In this document: in pieces, positions 40,451-52,185 of the stretch | Layout: every line of letters starts with the position of its first letter | Position numbering within the stretch: position 1 is the first letter of the stretch | NCBI GenBank assembly: GCA_029232285.1 | Contig: JAOXFI010000049.1 | Span: 1 to 60,514, forward strand | DNA length: 60,514 nt | Direction: 5' to 3' | Origin: Agmasoma carcini (nom. nud.) | Taxonomy: Eukaryota > Microsporidia > Thelohaniidae | Made by a program: the position numbers and the translations under genes | Notes under the pieces: model-generated | What the model saw: only the letters and a program-made list of their open reading frames with translations | Database searches by the model: none | What the model was told of the DNA's origin: nothing

Positions 40451-41594
40451 CATGAAAGCACATGTTTTAGCCCATGGGGCTAGAAAATGAAATCATAACA
40501 TTAATAAATAAATTTATTGTGAAAGAACACCTTTTTATTTTCAAAATAACTGATAAAAGTCGATATTTCTGTCGAGAAATGTATTGTTTGGGAGAGTGTA
40601 GGGCGTTAAAGTCAAAAAAACACTTAAATGATATTAAGATGCAATATATGACTTGAAGAATATAAGATAAATGAATATTTCTACATCAATTTTCTAAGAA
40701 TAAAAACCAACAAAATTGTATCGTCCGCATATTTATATGCATATAAAACACCAAATTATTTAGTTGCTGCGCGAATAAACATAAACGAAAAAAACTTATA
40801 TAAAACTTAAAAACATTTTTATCGAAGCAATTAGTGATATTATTAAACACATAAATAAATTAGAGGGATTAAAAGGTCAGTACAAATCGATGAAACAGCA
40901 TGCTGCCGTAGCAAGCATATTTTTAACCCCACAACTATGAAAACTGAAACACAAGGTACTAAATAGATTATTGGTGCAATATGTGAAATCACAAAAAAAT
41001 AAAACTTGAAATTTTACCAGACAGATCAATTGAAACTTTTGAAATGTATAAAAAAAATCATAATAAATGACACCTTAATCAAAACAGATGGATTTCCATC
41101 TTATCCATAAAATGTTGAAAACTCTTATATGTCGACATAGTATAATTAACCTCAATAAAGGTTTTAGGAACGAGAGAAGAGAAAATACGAATACTATAGA
41201 AAGTGTATGGTCGGGTCTTAAGATTGAACTGAAGTCAAGAAGAGGTGTGTCGTATGATAATCTAAGCAATTTTGTAAAGGAATATGAATTGATGAATATC
41301 GTGAATAAACAAAAACAATCTTATTGTGATAAGTTATTTTTAAAAATCATTAAAATTTTTATAATAAAAAATAGTAATTTTTTACCGGATTTTATACAAG
41401 AGTCTCCAATTTTTTATTTTTTTAATATTTATCTTTTAAACTGTTTGAATACAAATTTAAACATTTCTGTTCGCCTAAAAACTTGTCTCCACAGCCATTT
41501 TTTTGAACATATCAAAGCTTATCACTTATTAATTTATGAAATATTTGCTATTTTATTTATTATTATGATAATTAATTATCACCACCAAACTTAA
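40450..41594 (+). pseudogene. Merlin/ISXO2-like transposase relic 3
   Basis: A plus-strand relic with blocks in the right order. VQIDETA near 40878 holds the first catalytic Asp (family VEIDEx). IIGAICEITK lies near 40968. TDGFPSYP near 41085 carries the second Asp. NTIESVWSGLKIELKSRRGV at about 41190-41250 carries the final Glu and is followed by an open C-terminal frame to 41594 (DNLSNFVKEYE). The upstream open frame at 40474-40656 (ITLINKFIVKEHLFI) may be the N-terminal region. Stops occur between the blocks. The C-terminal half is the best preserved of the Merlin relics here. Confidence 0.75.
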
Positions 41595-42396
41595 AATATA
41601 TAAATTTTAAAGTCAGAAATATAAAATCAATCTATTAAGTAAAATAATTTATTGCTATAATCTTAAATCTAAGTATAACATTCGATTTTTGTCCATTGTT
41701 AATATATGATTATGTGTGACAGATTATAAATTATTATGATAAGATATCATAAAAAAACAACATTCTTAATAAACGATCAAATATATTCTTTCTTAATTTT
41801 ATGTTTTTCTAACATCATAATATTATTGATTGTTCTATCTAGAATAATAAATATACGTGTTTATATTACCATGACAAGTCATTATAATTCTAGATCAAAG
41901 ATATAAAAAATTATTTAAGTTTTGTTATGGTGGTATTTGTTTATTAAAGACCAAATACTTCATGTTATATTATTAATTCAAATATTAAATAAATAAACAC
42001 CAATTACTGTGTATATAAGCTTTATATAACAATTGTTATTAATATGTTATTTAGTCTCATATTAATTTAATCAAGGATAAACAAACACTTAAAAACATAA
42101 TAATTATCATAAGTTATGATGATATAATCATATTTATAACATCTATCTAATTAATTAAACATTTAAATACAGTTTTAATATATTTAATTACATATACAGT
42201 GCTTTCGATATTTCTAATCATTTTTGTATTATTAACATCATTTCTTATAAATTAACAACTATTTTATTATATAAACATTTTTGATTCATAAATAAAAGAT
42301 TTGAACATATTTGTTATTAATTCTAAAATAACAGCCTAAGAGTTTTTACTACTATTTTCAAATTTAACAAACAAAATAAATATTTATTTATTTTTT
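41595..42396. other. AT-rich spacer
   Basis: Nothing recognisable; very AT-rich and lacking long frames. Confidence 0.4.
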
Positions 42397-42411
42397 CAAA
42401 TTTACACCCCC
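42397..42411 (+). promoter_or_regulatory. CAAATTTACACCCCC start signal of transporter 2
   Basis: CAAATTTACACCCCC abuts the ATG at 42412; one of the strongest AAATTT plus CCC signals in the window. Confidence 0.65.
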
Positions 42412-43779
42412 ATGAATCTACTAGATAGACTTGAGAAAAAATTCCTTATTAAACCTAAACTTCTATACTTTATCTTAAACCTTCAATATTACTCCCTTCA
42501 TAATTTTAGGGTTCATTTTGCTAAACAAAAATTTCAAACAAACGATGGCAGTTACGGCAAGTGGATAGGCGCAATAGGCTTTAGTACTTTCTTTACAAAC
42601 ATGTTCATAGCTAACCAATCAGATAAAACTGGTATGCACAAACAAATATTGATCTCTCTCATCTTATTAACATGTCTAACATTTTTATCATTTTACCTCC
42701 CACGTGTAGGAACAATGGAATTCTGGTTGATAGTCACCATGTATTTAATACTAAATGCACCAAAACAACCACTCTTAGATAAAATTATGTTAGATTACCT
42801 TGCAGATAATGGTATTGATAGTTCTAAGTACGGAAAGCAAAGAATGTGGGGTACCGTTTCATACGGTGCTGCTAACTTTATCAGTGAAACCATAATAACA
42901 GTTCCTGGACAAAAAAATTATGATTTTACAAATCTAATATATTATTCTGTCATCACTACCATATTGTCTATATTTTGTATAATTACATTTATTAAAACTA
43001 AAAATACCAAAAGAGACATGGCTAAGGTAACTGGACTTAGTGAATTATTTAAATGTAAGGAATATATCATATTTCTTATTATTATGTTTTTAAATGCCTT
43101 AACGAGGTCCGCAATGTCCTTGTATCAACCCTTATATGTTAAGAATGTGATAAAAGTTAAGCCATATGTCTTATCAGATGATATGCCTGAAGTTTTAAGA
43201 GTATTTTTAAATTTTTTTAATGAAAAACCAATTGCTACTATGTCCTTATGTGGTATTACCTTTGAAATACTTGTTATGTATTTTTCTGATACGATAATTA
43301 GTAGTTTAGGTTATTTCTGGCCTTTACTTATAGCACAGCTGATGACTTTGATAAGGTTTGGTACGTACTTCATGCTTAATGAGAATGTAAAACATAGATA
43401 TATCATAACCTGCTGTGTTGAGATAATTAAAGGAATGTACTTTGGGCTTGCTCATATGTCTGCTGTTCAAATTGCAAAGAAATTAGCACCAGAGCATTTG
43501 AGAGCATCATCACAGATGTTGTATGCTGGTACATTCAATGCACTTGGATCTCTTATATCAGGTCAGTTCTTTGGACATTTCTTTGATTCGGTCCTTAAAT
43601 CAGAGAATGGACAAAAGGAGGCATATAATACTTTCTTTTTAACTAATACTTTAATAGCAAGTGGAACGATTCTGTTCTACATTTATAAATATGGTGTAAT
43701 TGAAAGGGTGTTATTCAACAGGGCCAAGGAAGAAGAGTTACTTAATAGATTTAATGAAATTGAGATCAATGAAGAATAA
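42412..43779 (+). CDS. Major facilitator superfamily transporter, paralog 2
   Basis: A 455-residue, roughly 12-span membrane transporter paralogous to the one at 24.9-26.2 kb. Matches run the full length: YYSLHNFRVHFA near 24-35, KYGKQRMWGTVSYGAANFIS at about 140-159, TRSAMSLYQPLYVKNVIKVK near 231-250, EIIKGMYFGLAHMS near 341-354, and APEHLRASSQMLYAG near 363-377, the xPxxLRATxQ motif of LacY/NupG-like carriers. Sequence identity to paralog 1 is modest, so the duplication is old. As with paralog 1, membership of the microsporidian MFS purine-nucleotide importer family is plausible but inferred. The C-terminal cytosolic tail is charged (FNRAKEEELLNRFNEIEINE). Confidence 0.82.
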   Translation: MNLLDRLEKKFLIKPKLLYFILNLQYYSLHNFRVHFAKQKFQTNDGSYGKWIGAIGFSTFFTNMFIANQSDKTGMHKQILISLILLTCLTFLSFYLPRVGTMEFWLIVTMYLILNAPKQPLLDKIMLDYLADNGIDSSKYGKQRMWGTVSYGAANFISETIITVPGQKNYDFTNLIYYSVITTILSIFCIITFIKTKNTKRDMAKVTGLSELFKCKEYIIFLIIMFLNALTRSAMSLYQPLYVKNVIKVKPYVLSDDMPEVLRVFLNFFNEKPIATMSLCGITFEILVMYFSDTIISSLGYFWPLLIAQLMTLIRFGTYFMLNENVKHRYIITCCVEIIKGMYFGLAHMSAVQIAKKLAPEHLRASSQMLYAGTFNALGSLISGQFFGHFFDSVLKSENGQKEAYNTFFLTNTLIASGTILFYIYKYGVIERVLFNRAKEEELLNRFNEIEINEE

Positions 43780-44575
43780 AAAATGTGTATAATTCTAAAT
43801 GCTTTTGTTTTATTGTTAAGATTTTTATTAAGTGAATTATAAGTATAACATCAAATTCTAAAAGATGGTGATTTTTTATAAAAGTAATTATACGAAAGCT
43901 CATTATAATGTGAATTGAATAGTATAAAAATTATATTTATAATAAGCTTTGACATACATATTATAGTTCCATAGGTTTAATTTTGTAAGATGCTTATTTT
44001 TATAATAATAATTTTAAGAAAAGAACTAATTTGTTATAATTTAAGATACCATCATATTCATAATAAATGATATCCTAAGTGTAAAACCTAAACATCAGAA
44101 TTACCAGAGGTACACCCCTGTCATATACATAATGTGATTAGATTTCAAAAGATAATTATATATAACTTAATCATTATTCTTCTCTAGGGCAGATGACCAG
44201 AAGCTCTATTTTATATAAGTCTTCACTCTAAAGCTTATTAATTTTCCTTTAACATCAATTTATACTTAAAAATTTTTCCTTTTATATTTTTTGTTTGTTT
44301 CATAACACTAATAATTTGTGTTTTCACGTTCAATAAATCTCTCAAAGTCAAGCTTCGCCAATTCAGTAATTTTATTATTGTACTATGACGGAATTCAGTT
44401 GAACCAATCATTACCATGAGAGAAGACTGTGATTAAATTATACAATCAAATCTTATATAATAATTAAGCCCCTAGGCACGTAAAGTAAATCATCAATAAT
44501 TCCTTATTCATAATATGCTCACTTATCACTATAAGAGCTTCTGATCATATTTAAAATAGTTAAAAAAATAATTTT
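43780..44575. other. AT-rich spacer
   Basis: No gene, repeat or RNA recognised between the convergent transporter 2 and SRC1 genes. Confidence 0.45.
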
Positions 44576-46114
44576 TTAATTTTGATTTAATAATGGACTT
44601 TCTATCATTTCAGTTTTATACAAGGCAGGTCCTATCCATAACCATTTTTCTCCATCCCTTGTATATTCAACTGATACATTACTATTATTATGCACAATCT
44701 CCTTAACATAACTCCAAACATCATTTTTAATTTCCAAACAGTCTTTTAGTTGTTGCTCATAAACAAAAGAATTAAACCTTTCACTCTTAACAGAAAGCAT
44801 GAATTGCCTAGTCAAGGTATCCAAAACATTTTTGGTCGCCTTATGAGCCTCTTCACTTAATTCCTTTCGTCTGTAATATTGTCTGATCAATATTTTAATA
44901 TAAATCAGTAAAATTATTGCAGGAAGAATAAATTTCATACTTTTCCAAAAGTAAAATTTGATAAATAATTTAACACTGAAATATTTATCTTTTGAATAAA
45001 CAAAACCGTTATCAAATATTATTTCTTTAGAATCTTTAAGCATATTTAAAACAACATTATCAGTGGTTAAAAGATCTGTTTTAACACGGGGAGTAGATAA
45101 ATAACCATAAGAATATTCATTATTTACAAAGGCTAAATGCTTTTTTATCTTTTGTGATATTTCATATTTAGATCGTTGTTCATCATTCTCCAGTATACAA
45201 GATTCAAATAGACCATTAATTTTTTTAAAGCCAACCCTACAAAATAGTTCATTTCCTCTTAAATAAGAATTTTTAGGAATTGGAACACACCACCTAAGGC
45301 CGGGCTTGCAATAAGGGCAAGAATACTTCAAACAGATCACCAATATTAAAATTAAAGAAATCATAACATATTTAAGAAAAGTTTTACAGCTATAATGTCT
45401 ATTTGTTTGAGTAGATGAATCTGTATGAGTGGACTGATAGTCTGATTTCAAGGATACAGAGGTGGTACTAGATTCTTCATTAGTCATTACATGGGTTTCA
45501 AATGATTCATTAGTGTGTTTCTTCAATTGTATTCTAGGCCTACTTCTGCTCTCCTTATCGAATAGTAAAGGTGTCTCTGAGGGTGCCCTTGAGACTTTTC
45601 TGGGCCTGCTATTGTCTTCTGCATCAGATAATAGAGATGCATCTGATGGTATTTTGACTTTAAATGAACCCACTGGTTTTTCAGATACAGAGGAATCTGA
45701 TTTTTTTAGCTTAACACTAAATCTTGATTGATCTAAAATTTGAGGTGCTGGTGATAATGTAGAAGATTCGATGTCTTCCAAATTGATTCCACTTATACTG
45801 CTTCTATCTGGCTTTCTAGTATTTGTTGTAACGGCTACAAAGGGTGAAGTTCTTATGTCTTCTGATATATCTGTAAGTGTAGAATCAGTGTAACTTTGGA
45901 AAATATTTTCATTATTTATGTCTTTACTAATTTCATCAATCCTATCATATATGTTTTTCTTATAAGCTTCTAATATAATACTTTTTTTAGATATATATGG
46001 AGGTATTCCTTTAATATTGTTTTCTGACATTATATTTCTTAGTTGATTCTTAGTTAGTTTAGAATAATCAAAGGATTTATCTAAATAGTCGTCAGGTGTA
46101 CAGTCCCGAGTCAT
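44576..46114 (-). CDS. SRC1: Inner nuclear membrane protein SRC1/HEH1 (MAN1/LEM2 type)
   Basis: A 512-residue protein of the inner nuclear envelope. The N-terminal HeH (helix-extension-helix, LEM-like) domain covers about 16-52: YSKLTKNQLRNIMSENNIKG then PPYISKKSIILEAYKK. A Ser/Pro/Arg-rich nucleoplasmic linker follows (about 85-235). The first membrane span is at about 246-262 (MISLILILVICLKYSC). The lumenal Man1-Src1 domain has a Cys-rich start (CPYCKPGLRWCVPIP) and further cysteines in ELFCRVGF and FESCIL. The second span is near 393-408. The nucleoplasmic winged-helix end contains VSVEYTRDGEKWLWIGP, matching the family's xxVExxxxGExxxxWxW. Yeast Src1 is 834 residues. These proteins tether chromatin and work with ESCRT in nuclear pore and envelope surveillance; an NSP1 gene lies 6 kb away. 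The start has a CCCC signal. Confidence 0.9.
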   Translation of the reverse strand: MTRDCTPDDYLDKSFDYSKLTKNQLRNIMSENNIKGIPPYISKKSIILEAYKKNIYDRIDEISKDINNENIFQSYTDSTLTDISEDIRTSPFVAVTTNTRKPDRSSISGINLEDIESSTLSPAPQILDQSRFSVKLKKSDSSVSEKPVGSFKVKIPSDASLLSDAEDNSRPRKVSRAPSETPLLFDKESRSRPRIQLKKHTNESFETHVMTNEESSTTSVSLKSDYQSTHTDSSTQTNRHYSCKTFLKYVMISLILILVICLKYSCPYCKPGLRWCVPIPKNSYLRGNELFCRVGFKKINGLFESCILENDEQRSKYEISQKIKKHLAFVNNEYSYGYLSTPRVKTDLLTTDNVVLNMLKDSKEIIFDNGFVYSKDKYFSVKLFIKFYFWKSMKFILPAIILLIYIKILIRQYYRRKELSEEAHKATKNVLDTLTRQFMLSVKSERFNSFVYEQQLKDCLEIKNDVWSYVKEIVHNNSNVSVEYTRDGEKWLWIGPALYKTEMIESPLLNQN

Positions 46115-46115
46115 T

Positions 46116-46127
46116 GGGGAAAATTTT
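46116..46127 (-). promoter_or_regulatory. AAAATTTTCCCC start signal of SRC1
   Basis: On the minus strand AAAATTTTCCCC lies one base before the ATG at 46114. Confidence 0.65.
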
Positions 46128-46899
46128 ATATAAAAAAATTTAGGGGAAATATTTAAGAAATTTAATTGTTTATATATTGAGAAGTTAAAGGTAATACATT
46201 GATTGATTTCTAAGATAAATTGATATATTTATTTAATTCTTTTATCTTTGATAGACTTAAATCTAATATTAATTTTTTTTGTTTGTAATTTTGTAAAAAA
46301 AAAATTTACGATAAATTTTATAGGTTAATATAAGGATAGAAGAAATATGAGATATTGGATGTATTGATATAATAATTCAGTACTATTATATATGGATAAT
46401 GATTAATTAGGTATATGTAAATGTAAGCAGGTGTGATAGAGTTGTATTTTTGATATACAAGGCAAGGAATGGTTGACATATTTTGATATATCAAGTTAGA
46501 GATTGAATAGAAAAATATTAGTTCATAGTCTCATGTCATAAAAACTAATATTTATAATTTTATATGTTTTCTTATATATATTGAATCTGGGGCCTTTTTT
46601 CACACCTATAAAAACAAAATCAACGTTAAATATAAAGATTTAAAATGTGATAAATATTTTAAAGCTTTATGATGGCTGAGCATCGTTATGTCGAATGGGA
46701 AATGATGCTATGTTCTCAATAGAAATTAAAATATTTTATAATTCTTCAATCAACACCCGATATGTTTTTTTAAAAGGTAAAAAGGGGATACTTTATTGTA
46801 TTATGAAGTGTATATATACAATATTAGTAAGAAAAAGGGTTCAAGTGCATTATAAAGAAATTTTAAATTTTTGGCTCAATCCGTTATAAAGTTTTTTTG
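46128..46899. other. AT-rich spacer
   Basis: No gene I would support; a 64-codon frame at 46695-46889 lacks homology and start signal. Confidence 0.4.
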
Positions 46900-47350
46900 G
46901 ATAATCCTCGATTCTCGTGCAAAATTTTTTAAAAAAAACAATTTTTTTGAAATTAATATATCATTGATGAATTTGGTGATTGAAACTCTTGATCATATGC
47001 TTTAGAGCACATTATGATAATAAATACATTAAATCTTTTATCAATGATAATATTAATCACTTTCTTCTTAAATTATGTTTTGTTTATGACCAAAGACTCT
47101 CAATAAATTGAGTATGCACATTTGAATCGGAACGGTCTACAAAATTGTATGAATGATTTACGATGGAATGTTCAAAGCATCATCATAAGATTTCCATTGA
47201 CCAGTCTATAAAATTTTCGTGTATCTTTTCTTGGATTATTCTTTCCATTGTTGATCTGTCTCGGTTCTCAATCACTTCCATAAAACATTTGCATGTACCT
47301 TTTTCAATGTTACCTACCATCAAGTAACCCATTTTTACTCTTCTTATTAT
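46900..47350 (-). pseudogene. Merlin/ISXO2-like transposase relic 4 (minus strand)
   Basis: The minus strand reads MGYLMVGNIEKGTCKCFMEV then IENRDRSTMERIIQEKI, and after a short break HSIVNHSYNFVDRSDSNVHT followed by QFIESLWS. These are the G(I/V)IxRxxGKxFLxxVxNRDxxTLxxII and HxTVNHSxNFVD...VHTQxIExxWS blocks of the ISXO2/Merlin family, in the right order and spacing. A double stop in front of HSIVNH and a stop after LWS show decay. This is the clearest single family match among the Merlin relics. Confidence 0.8.
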
Positions 47351-47689
47351 ATTTTCTTACCTTACTCATTCATATCATTTATTTCTGCACACCTCTTCTC
47401 ATATTTGAATCGTTTTTATTTATCTTTAATTGTGATACTATGACTTATTTTATAAATACTTTTTATAGATTTAAAAAAAAATGGATATGTTTTTAATAAC
47501 ACCGCTATATCTAAAAAAACTTTCTATATGAGTCATCATTTATTAATTCTACACAAATTCAACATTTTATGGTATTTTCTATCAGTCTAAATTTAGCCAA
47601 AAAATTTATTTTATGTGCTTATCAATAAGCTGTGAATATAAAAATATTCATTCATTTTAAGATTAAAAACCAATTCTGGTATAACAACA

Positions 47690-48450
47690 TACGTTTCATT
47701 ACTTATTCTAAGCATGTTGCAAAAATTTAAAATTTTGGGTCTACTGGATGAAAATCACATTGTTAATTTTATACAATAAAGCACAAGAACTTACCTAAGG
47801 CTTTGCAAAATGATTTTTTTGAGTTCTTATCAACACTGTCGTTAATTTTAAATATAACAGATGGAGAGAAATTCTTTTTTAGGAAAGAGATTGACAATAG
47901 ACCTTTAACTATAAATTAATTAGGCATTTAAATGGTGTGATTTTAAGTGTTCAGAATGCACCAAAACACTTGATTACTTTAATGTAGCACTTACTATAAC
48001 TAAAATATAATTTTTGGTCTATTTATATTCAATAATACACCAAATTGGTCGGTTTTGTCACAATTAAAAATAACTGACAAGAGCTAAATAAATTAAAAAT
48101 TATTTATTGATAGTATTGAAGACATAGTTATTGAAATCAATTTAACTTGATGAGACTGGCATACGAGGCACAAAATAGACTATTAGTGCGAAAAGAGGTT
48201 AAGTTAGACGTATTTTCACATAGAAAAATTTCGAAGCTTTGAAACGTTTATTAAGAACAATATCAAAGAAGGCATACTTGAAAAGTGATTGGTATCTTTC
48301 ATATCCCAAAGCCGTTTTGATCTCTAATTGTAGACACAGTATTATAAATCATAATCATGGGTTTAAAAATTGATATAAGAAACAGAAGAGAATGAAATTT
48401 GATAAATTAGAAAATACGTCAAAAACACCAAAATAACAATTTTTATTCAG
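47690..48450 (+). pseudogene. Merlin/ISXO2-like transposase relic 5
   Basis: A heavily decayed plus-strand copy of the subfamily of relic 3. A KITDKS block (near 48070) matches KITDKS at 40547. A DETGIRGTK block near 48150, followed by a stop and ISAKR, matches the IDETA...TQGTK then stop then IIGAICEITK region of relic 3. A CSECTKTLD block near 47950 may be the zinc-ribbon remnant seen in this family's N-terminus. Confidence 0.5.
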
Positions 48451-48839
48451 AATCATTAAAAACCAATTTAATTAATTATTATTTTAAAAATCTCTTATAA
48501 CAGAATTGAATCGATTATTTATTTTGTGATCAATGTTGAATGGTGGAATTATCGATCATTTCGTACCCTTTTCAATTTGATTATATTTACCCGACTGATC
48601 AATTTGTATAGTTTTGTTATCAATAGTTAATTCCATATATTTTAAATTATATTATATTGGGTTGATCGATGAAAAATGACATTTTGTGTTTGATTTCTTT
48701 TGCATGGTGTTTTTAATATAGAATTTCTCGATCCATATGAGCATCTAATATTATAATATTTAGATATCTTTAAATAATATCCTTAAAGTTCATCATATAT
48801 TAAGGATACCAGTTATATTTTTATTGGATTTGCCTCTTA

Positions 48840-49560
48840 TTATCAGATTCTTCTATTTAATAAAAATTGATAGGATTTAGGACTGGTGAATATGACAGAA
48901 GATATAACAATTTAAAACCCAGTTTTCAACATAATATTTCATAAAAATAATGTTATGTTTTAGCATGTTCTAAAACAAAATCAGGTCAAGAATACCACGT
49001 TATTCACAATTTTATTTTGATTAGAATAAAAATGATTTAAAATCATCACCATTGATAGGGCGCATATGAATTTTACTGTATTTATACATTTTTTCTCGAT
49101 AAAATAGATAACAATCCCTGGGTTTTTTATCGAAACATAAACCCTAATTTTATCAAAAGATATGATTTTTTGTCTTTAAAGGCTTCCATTATGACCTATA
49201 CTAGCTTATATATGTATCCCTTAGATTTATTGTATTGTCACAATTTCGTCTCTTATGAATTATTGAAATATAATTGTTATAATTTTCACTAAGTTTATTT
49301 GAAATTTGTTCAAGGTTAATATACTACGATCGTAAATACAGCAATTATTGTTCTTTTGGCTTCTAAATTTAGTTTAGGGCTTCTATCACAACCTCTGCTT
49401 TTTGGTTGAATAGATCTAGTGTCATGATAATATATCACAATTCTTAATACTATTTGGTGAGGGTTTCTAAGGGTGTTGCAATTCCTGTTATTGACCATCC
49501 AGAATCTGTCTTTGGTGCTATTCTCTCTATTTCCTGTGATTTTCTTTCTGCCCACCCATT
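48840..49560 (-). pseudogene. IS630-like transposase relic (minus strand)
   Basis: The minus strand gives QPKSRGCDRSPKLNLEAKRT near 49335-49400, matching the HTH-linker (KRGGDRRSKLTEEQ) of IS630-like transposases. Near 48860 it gives FTSPKSYQF, or in another frame SPVLNPINF, like the terminal PYSPxLNPIE block. The region between contains shifts and stops. No terminal repeats found. Its motifs resemble the transposon at 33.4 kb in type but not in detail. Confidence 0.5.
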
Positions 49561-49584
49561 GGAGTTAAATAGGAAAAACCATAT

Positions 49585-49664
49585 CTATAATATAATATAA
49601 TATAATATAATATAATATAATATAATATAATATAATATAATATAATATAATATAATATAATATT
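49585..49664. repeat. Pentanucleotide microsatellite (TAATA)n
   Basis: About 15 perfect tandem copies of TAATA, immediately upstream (on the minus strand) of the IS630-like relic. Confidence 0.95.
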
Positions 49665-50852
49665 ATTGCTTATATATTTCGATTAATCCTATATAAGATT
49701 ATTTTTAATTTTAAAATCAATTTTAGTTTAACATAATATTTTTACCATTTGTGAGTTGGTAAATTTAACATTATATTTTGTTTTATAATTATTCACATTT
49801 GGATTTAGTTTATTAACCAACTATGCTGATATGAAATCACCTGATGTGCTTGTTTTAAATAAGGCACTTAATGTTTTATAATGCACGTTTTTTTCAATGT
49901 AGAAAATTTTCATTTAAGATGTTTGTTCATTGTCTTAAATGTATTCATTGGATATTTTGTTATTAAAGCTCATGATTGAGCCTGTTTATGATATTTGGTA
50001 TTTTGTAGCAGATTTGATCATCTCCTTATAAATTATAAAACTTCGCTGATATTATCAAGTTATTGTCTTTTAATATTTGTAAGCAGATATAGGTTATTTA
50101 TAATTCTTTTCTCTATATTGTTGTTTATTTCTGCTTTTGTGTAGTTTTTATGATTATCAACTCATTATAATATCCTTGAACCAATGAATAATTATTCTGT
50201 ATCATTTGTTGTAATTATACATTATCGATGCCTTTATGTAAGGCTGATACTTAATCATGTTAATTATCTAAAATCTCAAAGGTTTTGATCGCGAGTATAA
50301 GTTGTTGTCAAAAATATTTTAAAAAAAGAGATTGATGTATCTTTGTACTGTAGTTTTATTATGTTGATTAATTCTAAGTTATATAGCTGAATTATATATA
50401 TTGTAAATGTGATGTTGATATTTTTAATTTCTGTATCTAAACTCATATCTCTGTGATTGTGTTCTGTTGTATAGTGAGTGTAGAGTTCGACTTGTGAATA
50501 CACATTGTCATGTGCATGCGGTATGGTACAGTACTTGGATACGATTGGTGTTGTTGATATATTAAAATATTTTCTTTTAGTTTATTTTTACTAAAAAAAT
50601 ATATCAGTAAAATTAATTTTCTATTTATACTAATCTTTATAAATTAACAATTATATCCGATAATAAATAAAAAAGGATTCTTTCAAACAATTTTAATTAT
50701 TGTATTAAAAAGTCCGGAAATGGTTCTGTTCCACTGAGACATCAGAAAATAGAATTGCCTATAAAAGTATCTTTTCAACAGTAGAATACCAGCGGAATAC
50801 GACAACGACAAGAATCTAACATCCAGATCACAGCAGAAAAATCTAAAAAATA
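49665..50852. other. AT-rich spacer
   Basis: No gene or repeat recognised; small frames such as 50276-50503 (minus) lack support. Confidence 0.45.
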
Positions 50853-50924
50853 TGGAGAGTACGGGAATCGAACCCGCGATCTCTTACATGCTAAGCAAGC
50901 GCTCTACCACTGAGCCAACTCCCC
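50853..50924 (-). tRNA. tRNA-Ala (anticodon AGC)
   Basis: A 72-nt cloverleaf on the minus strand. The acceptor stem is GGGGAGT paired with ACTCTCC plus discriminator A. It contains a G3:U70 wobble pair, the universal alanine identity element. D-arm GCTC/GAGC with loop AGTGGTA; anticodon arm CTTGC-TTAGCAT-GTAAG with AGC at 50890-50892; T-arm GCGGG-TTCGATT-CCCGT. No intron. Box A (TGGCTCAGTGG) and box B (GGTTCGATTCC) are intact. CCA is not encoded, as in eukaryotes. Confidence 0.97.
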
Positions 50925-51600
50925 TTATAAAATAAATAAAATAAGTTTATAAAAATATTTATATATTTATTCTTTTATTTATACTTACTTTTAAAGTATA
51001 ATATATTAATGATCTTGTAAATAATCTAAAAATAAATTATTTGTGAGCGCAGGATGGTATAAACTTTATATCAAATACTTAAAATAACCGATCATAACCA
51101 AAATTTTATTTTGTATTTATTCTAATTAATAATATTCCTTTTCTATTTCTTAAAATCTCAAAACTTTAATATCCTAAAATAATATAATTATTTATTATGG
51201 CGTACAATCTTATTATTGTAAAATTAATATGAATGGTCATCTATTAATATTCCACTCACCTAATCATCACAGCCTCAATAAAATATTTTATTTCTAATTT
51301 TTATCCCTTCTAATATATACGTAATAAGAATATGATTAAATATATTATATCATTTATGAATAATATCATATTTCATTTAATGTTTGATACCCTTAATATT
51401 TAATAAAAATATAAGAATATATATTATATTATATCATTTATGAATAATATCATATTTCATTTAATGTTTGACACCCTTATATTGTGAGATTACCAACCTA
51501 TTCAATTTTATTTCTTAAATATATATACATTAAATTATTAATTTTCAAATATAAAAATAATCAAATTTATGAAAAATCACTTCTGTATATTTAAAAATAA
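50925..51600. other. Spacer with a direct duplication
   Basis: No gene. It contains an 84-bp-offset direct repeat (51338-51480). Confidence 0.5.
51338..51480. repeat. Two-copy direct repeat, 84-bp offset
   Basis: TATATCATTTATGAATAATA continuing through CATATTTCATTTAATGTTTG occurs at about 51346 and again at about 51430, with one difference (GATACCC versus GACACCC) in the shared part. Confidence 0.9.
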
Positions 51601-52185
51601 TCAAAATTTCTTATGATATAAAGAAAACCCCCTGCAAGCAATTTGATAAGCTAAACCTGTTATAATAAACACAGATGGATCATCATATGTTATAATATAT
51701 AAGAAATAACTCATATCATTCATAAGATTTACAATAATTATTCTTTTACTTGATTCATATTGATAAATAAATAGACTTAAGTTTGTAATTATAACATCAA
51801 TAATAAATATAATAACATCAAGTAATGAAGAAATATAATCATAATCAATAATTTCCAATATCGTTTTATGTATGATACAGATCATTAAAATATTTGATTT
51901 TAAGTAATTTCCAAATATTTTGATTTCATGCTCATAAGAAGGTCTACTAAAGTAAAAAATAAAAAATAAATTCTTAAAAATAGTTATATAATTATTAACA
52001 AACTTCAGTAGTACCAAAAATGTAAAATTCTTATAAGTTTCATTTAAAATTTTCATTTTTGTTAGAATCGATAAAATATGAAGAAATGAAAGTAAAGGGG
52101 GTTGTGTTGTACTGTGTTTGTGTATTTCCATTAAAGATGAAGCTATATATAAAAATACTGACCCTGTGAAATACAAAATTTTCAT
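51601..52185 (-). CDS. Hypothetical multi-span membrane protein
   Basis: A 194-residue protein with a hydrophobic N-terminus (MKILYFTGSVFLYIASSL) that is a signal peptide or anchor. Several further hydrophobic stretches follow, including FKNLFFIFYF near 83 and LLDVIIFIIDVIITNLSLFI near 120-139, and a basic end (RGFSLYHKKF). I do not recognise it and no start signal of the CCC type is visible, although the single long open frame, the ATG and an upstream AT-rich leader fit a gene. It lies in divergent orientation to NSP1 with about 300 bp between the starts. Confidence 0.5.
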   Translation of the reverse strand: MKILYFTGSVFLYIASSLMEIHKHSTTQPPLLSFLHILSILTKMKILNETYKNFTFLVLLKFVNNYITIFKNLFFIFYFSRPSYEHEIKIFGNYLKSNILMICIIHKTILEIIDYDYISSLLDVIIFIIDVIITNLSLFIYQYESSKRIIIVNLMNDMSYFLYIITYDDPSVFIITGLAYQIACRGFSLYHKKF

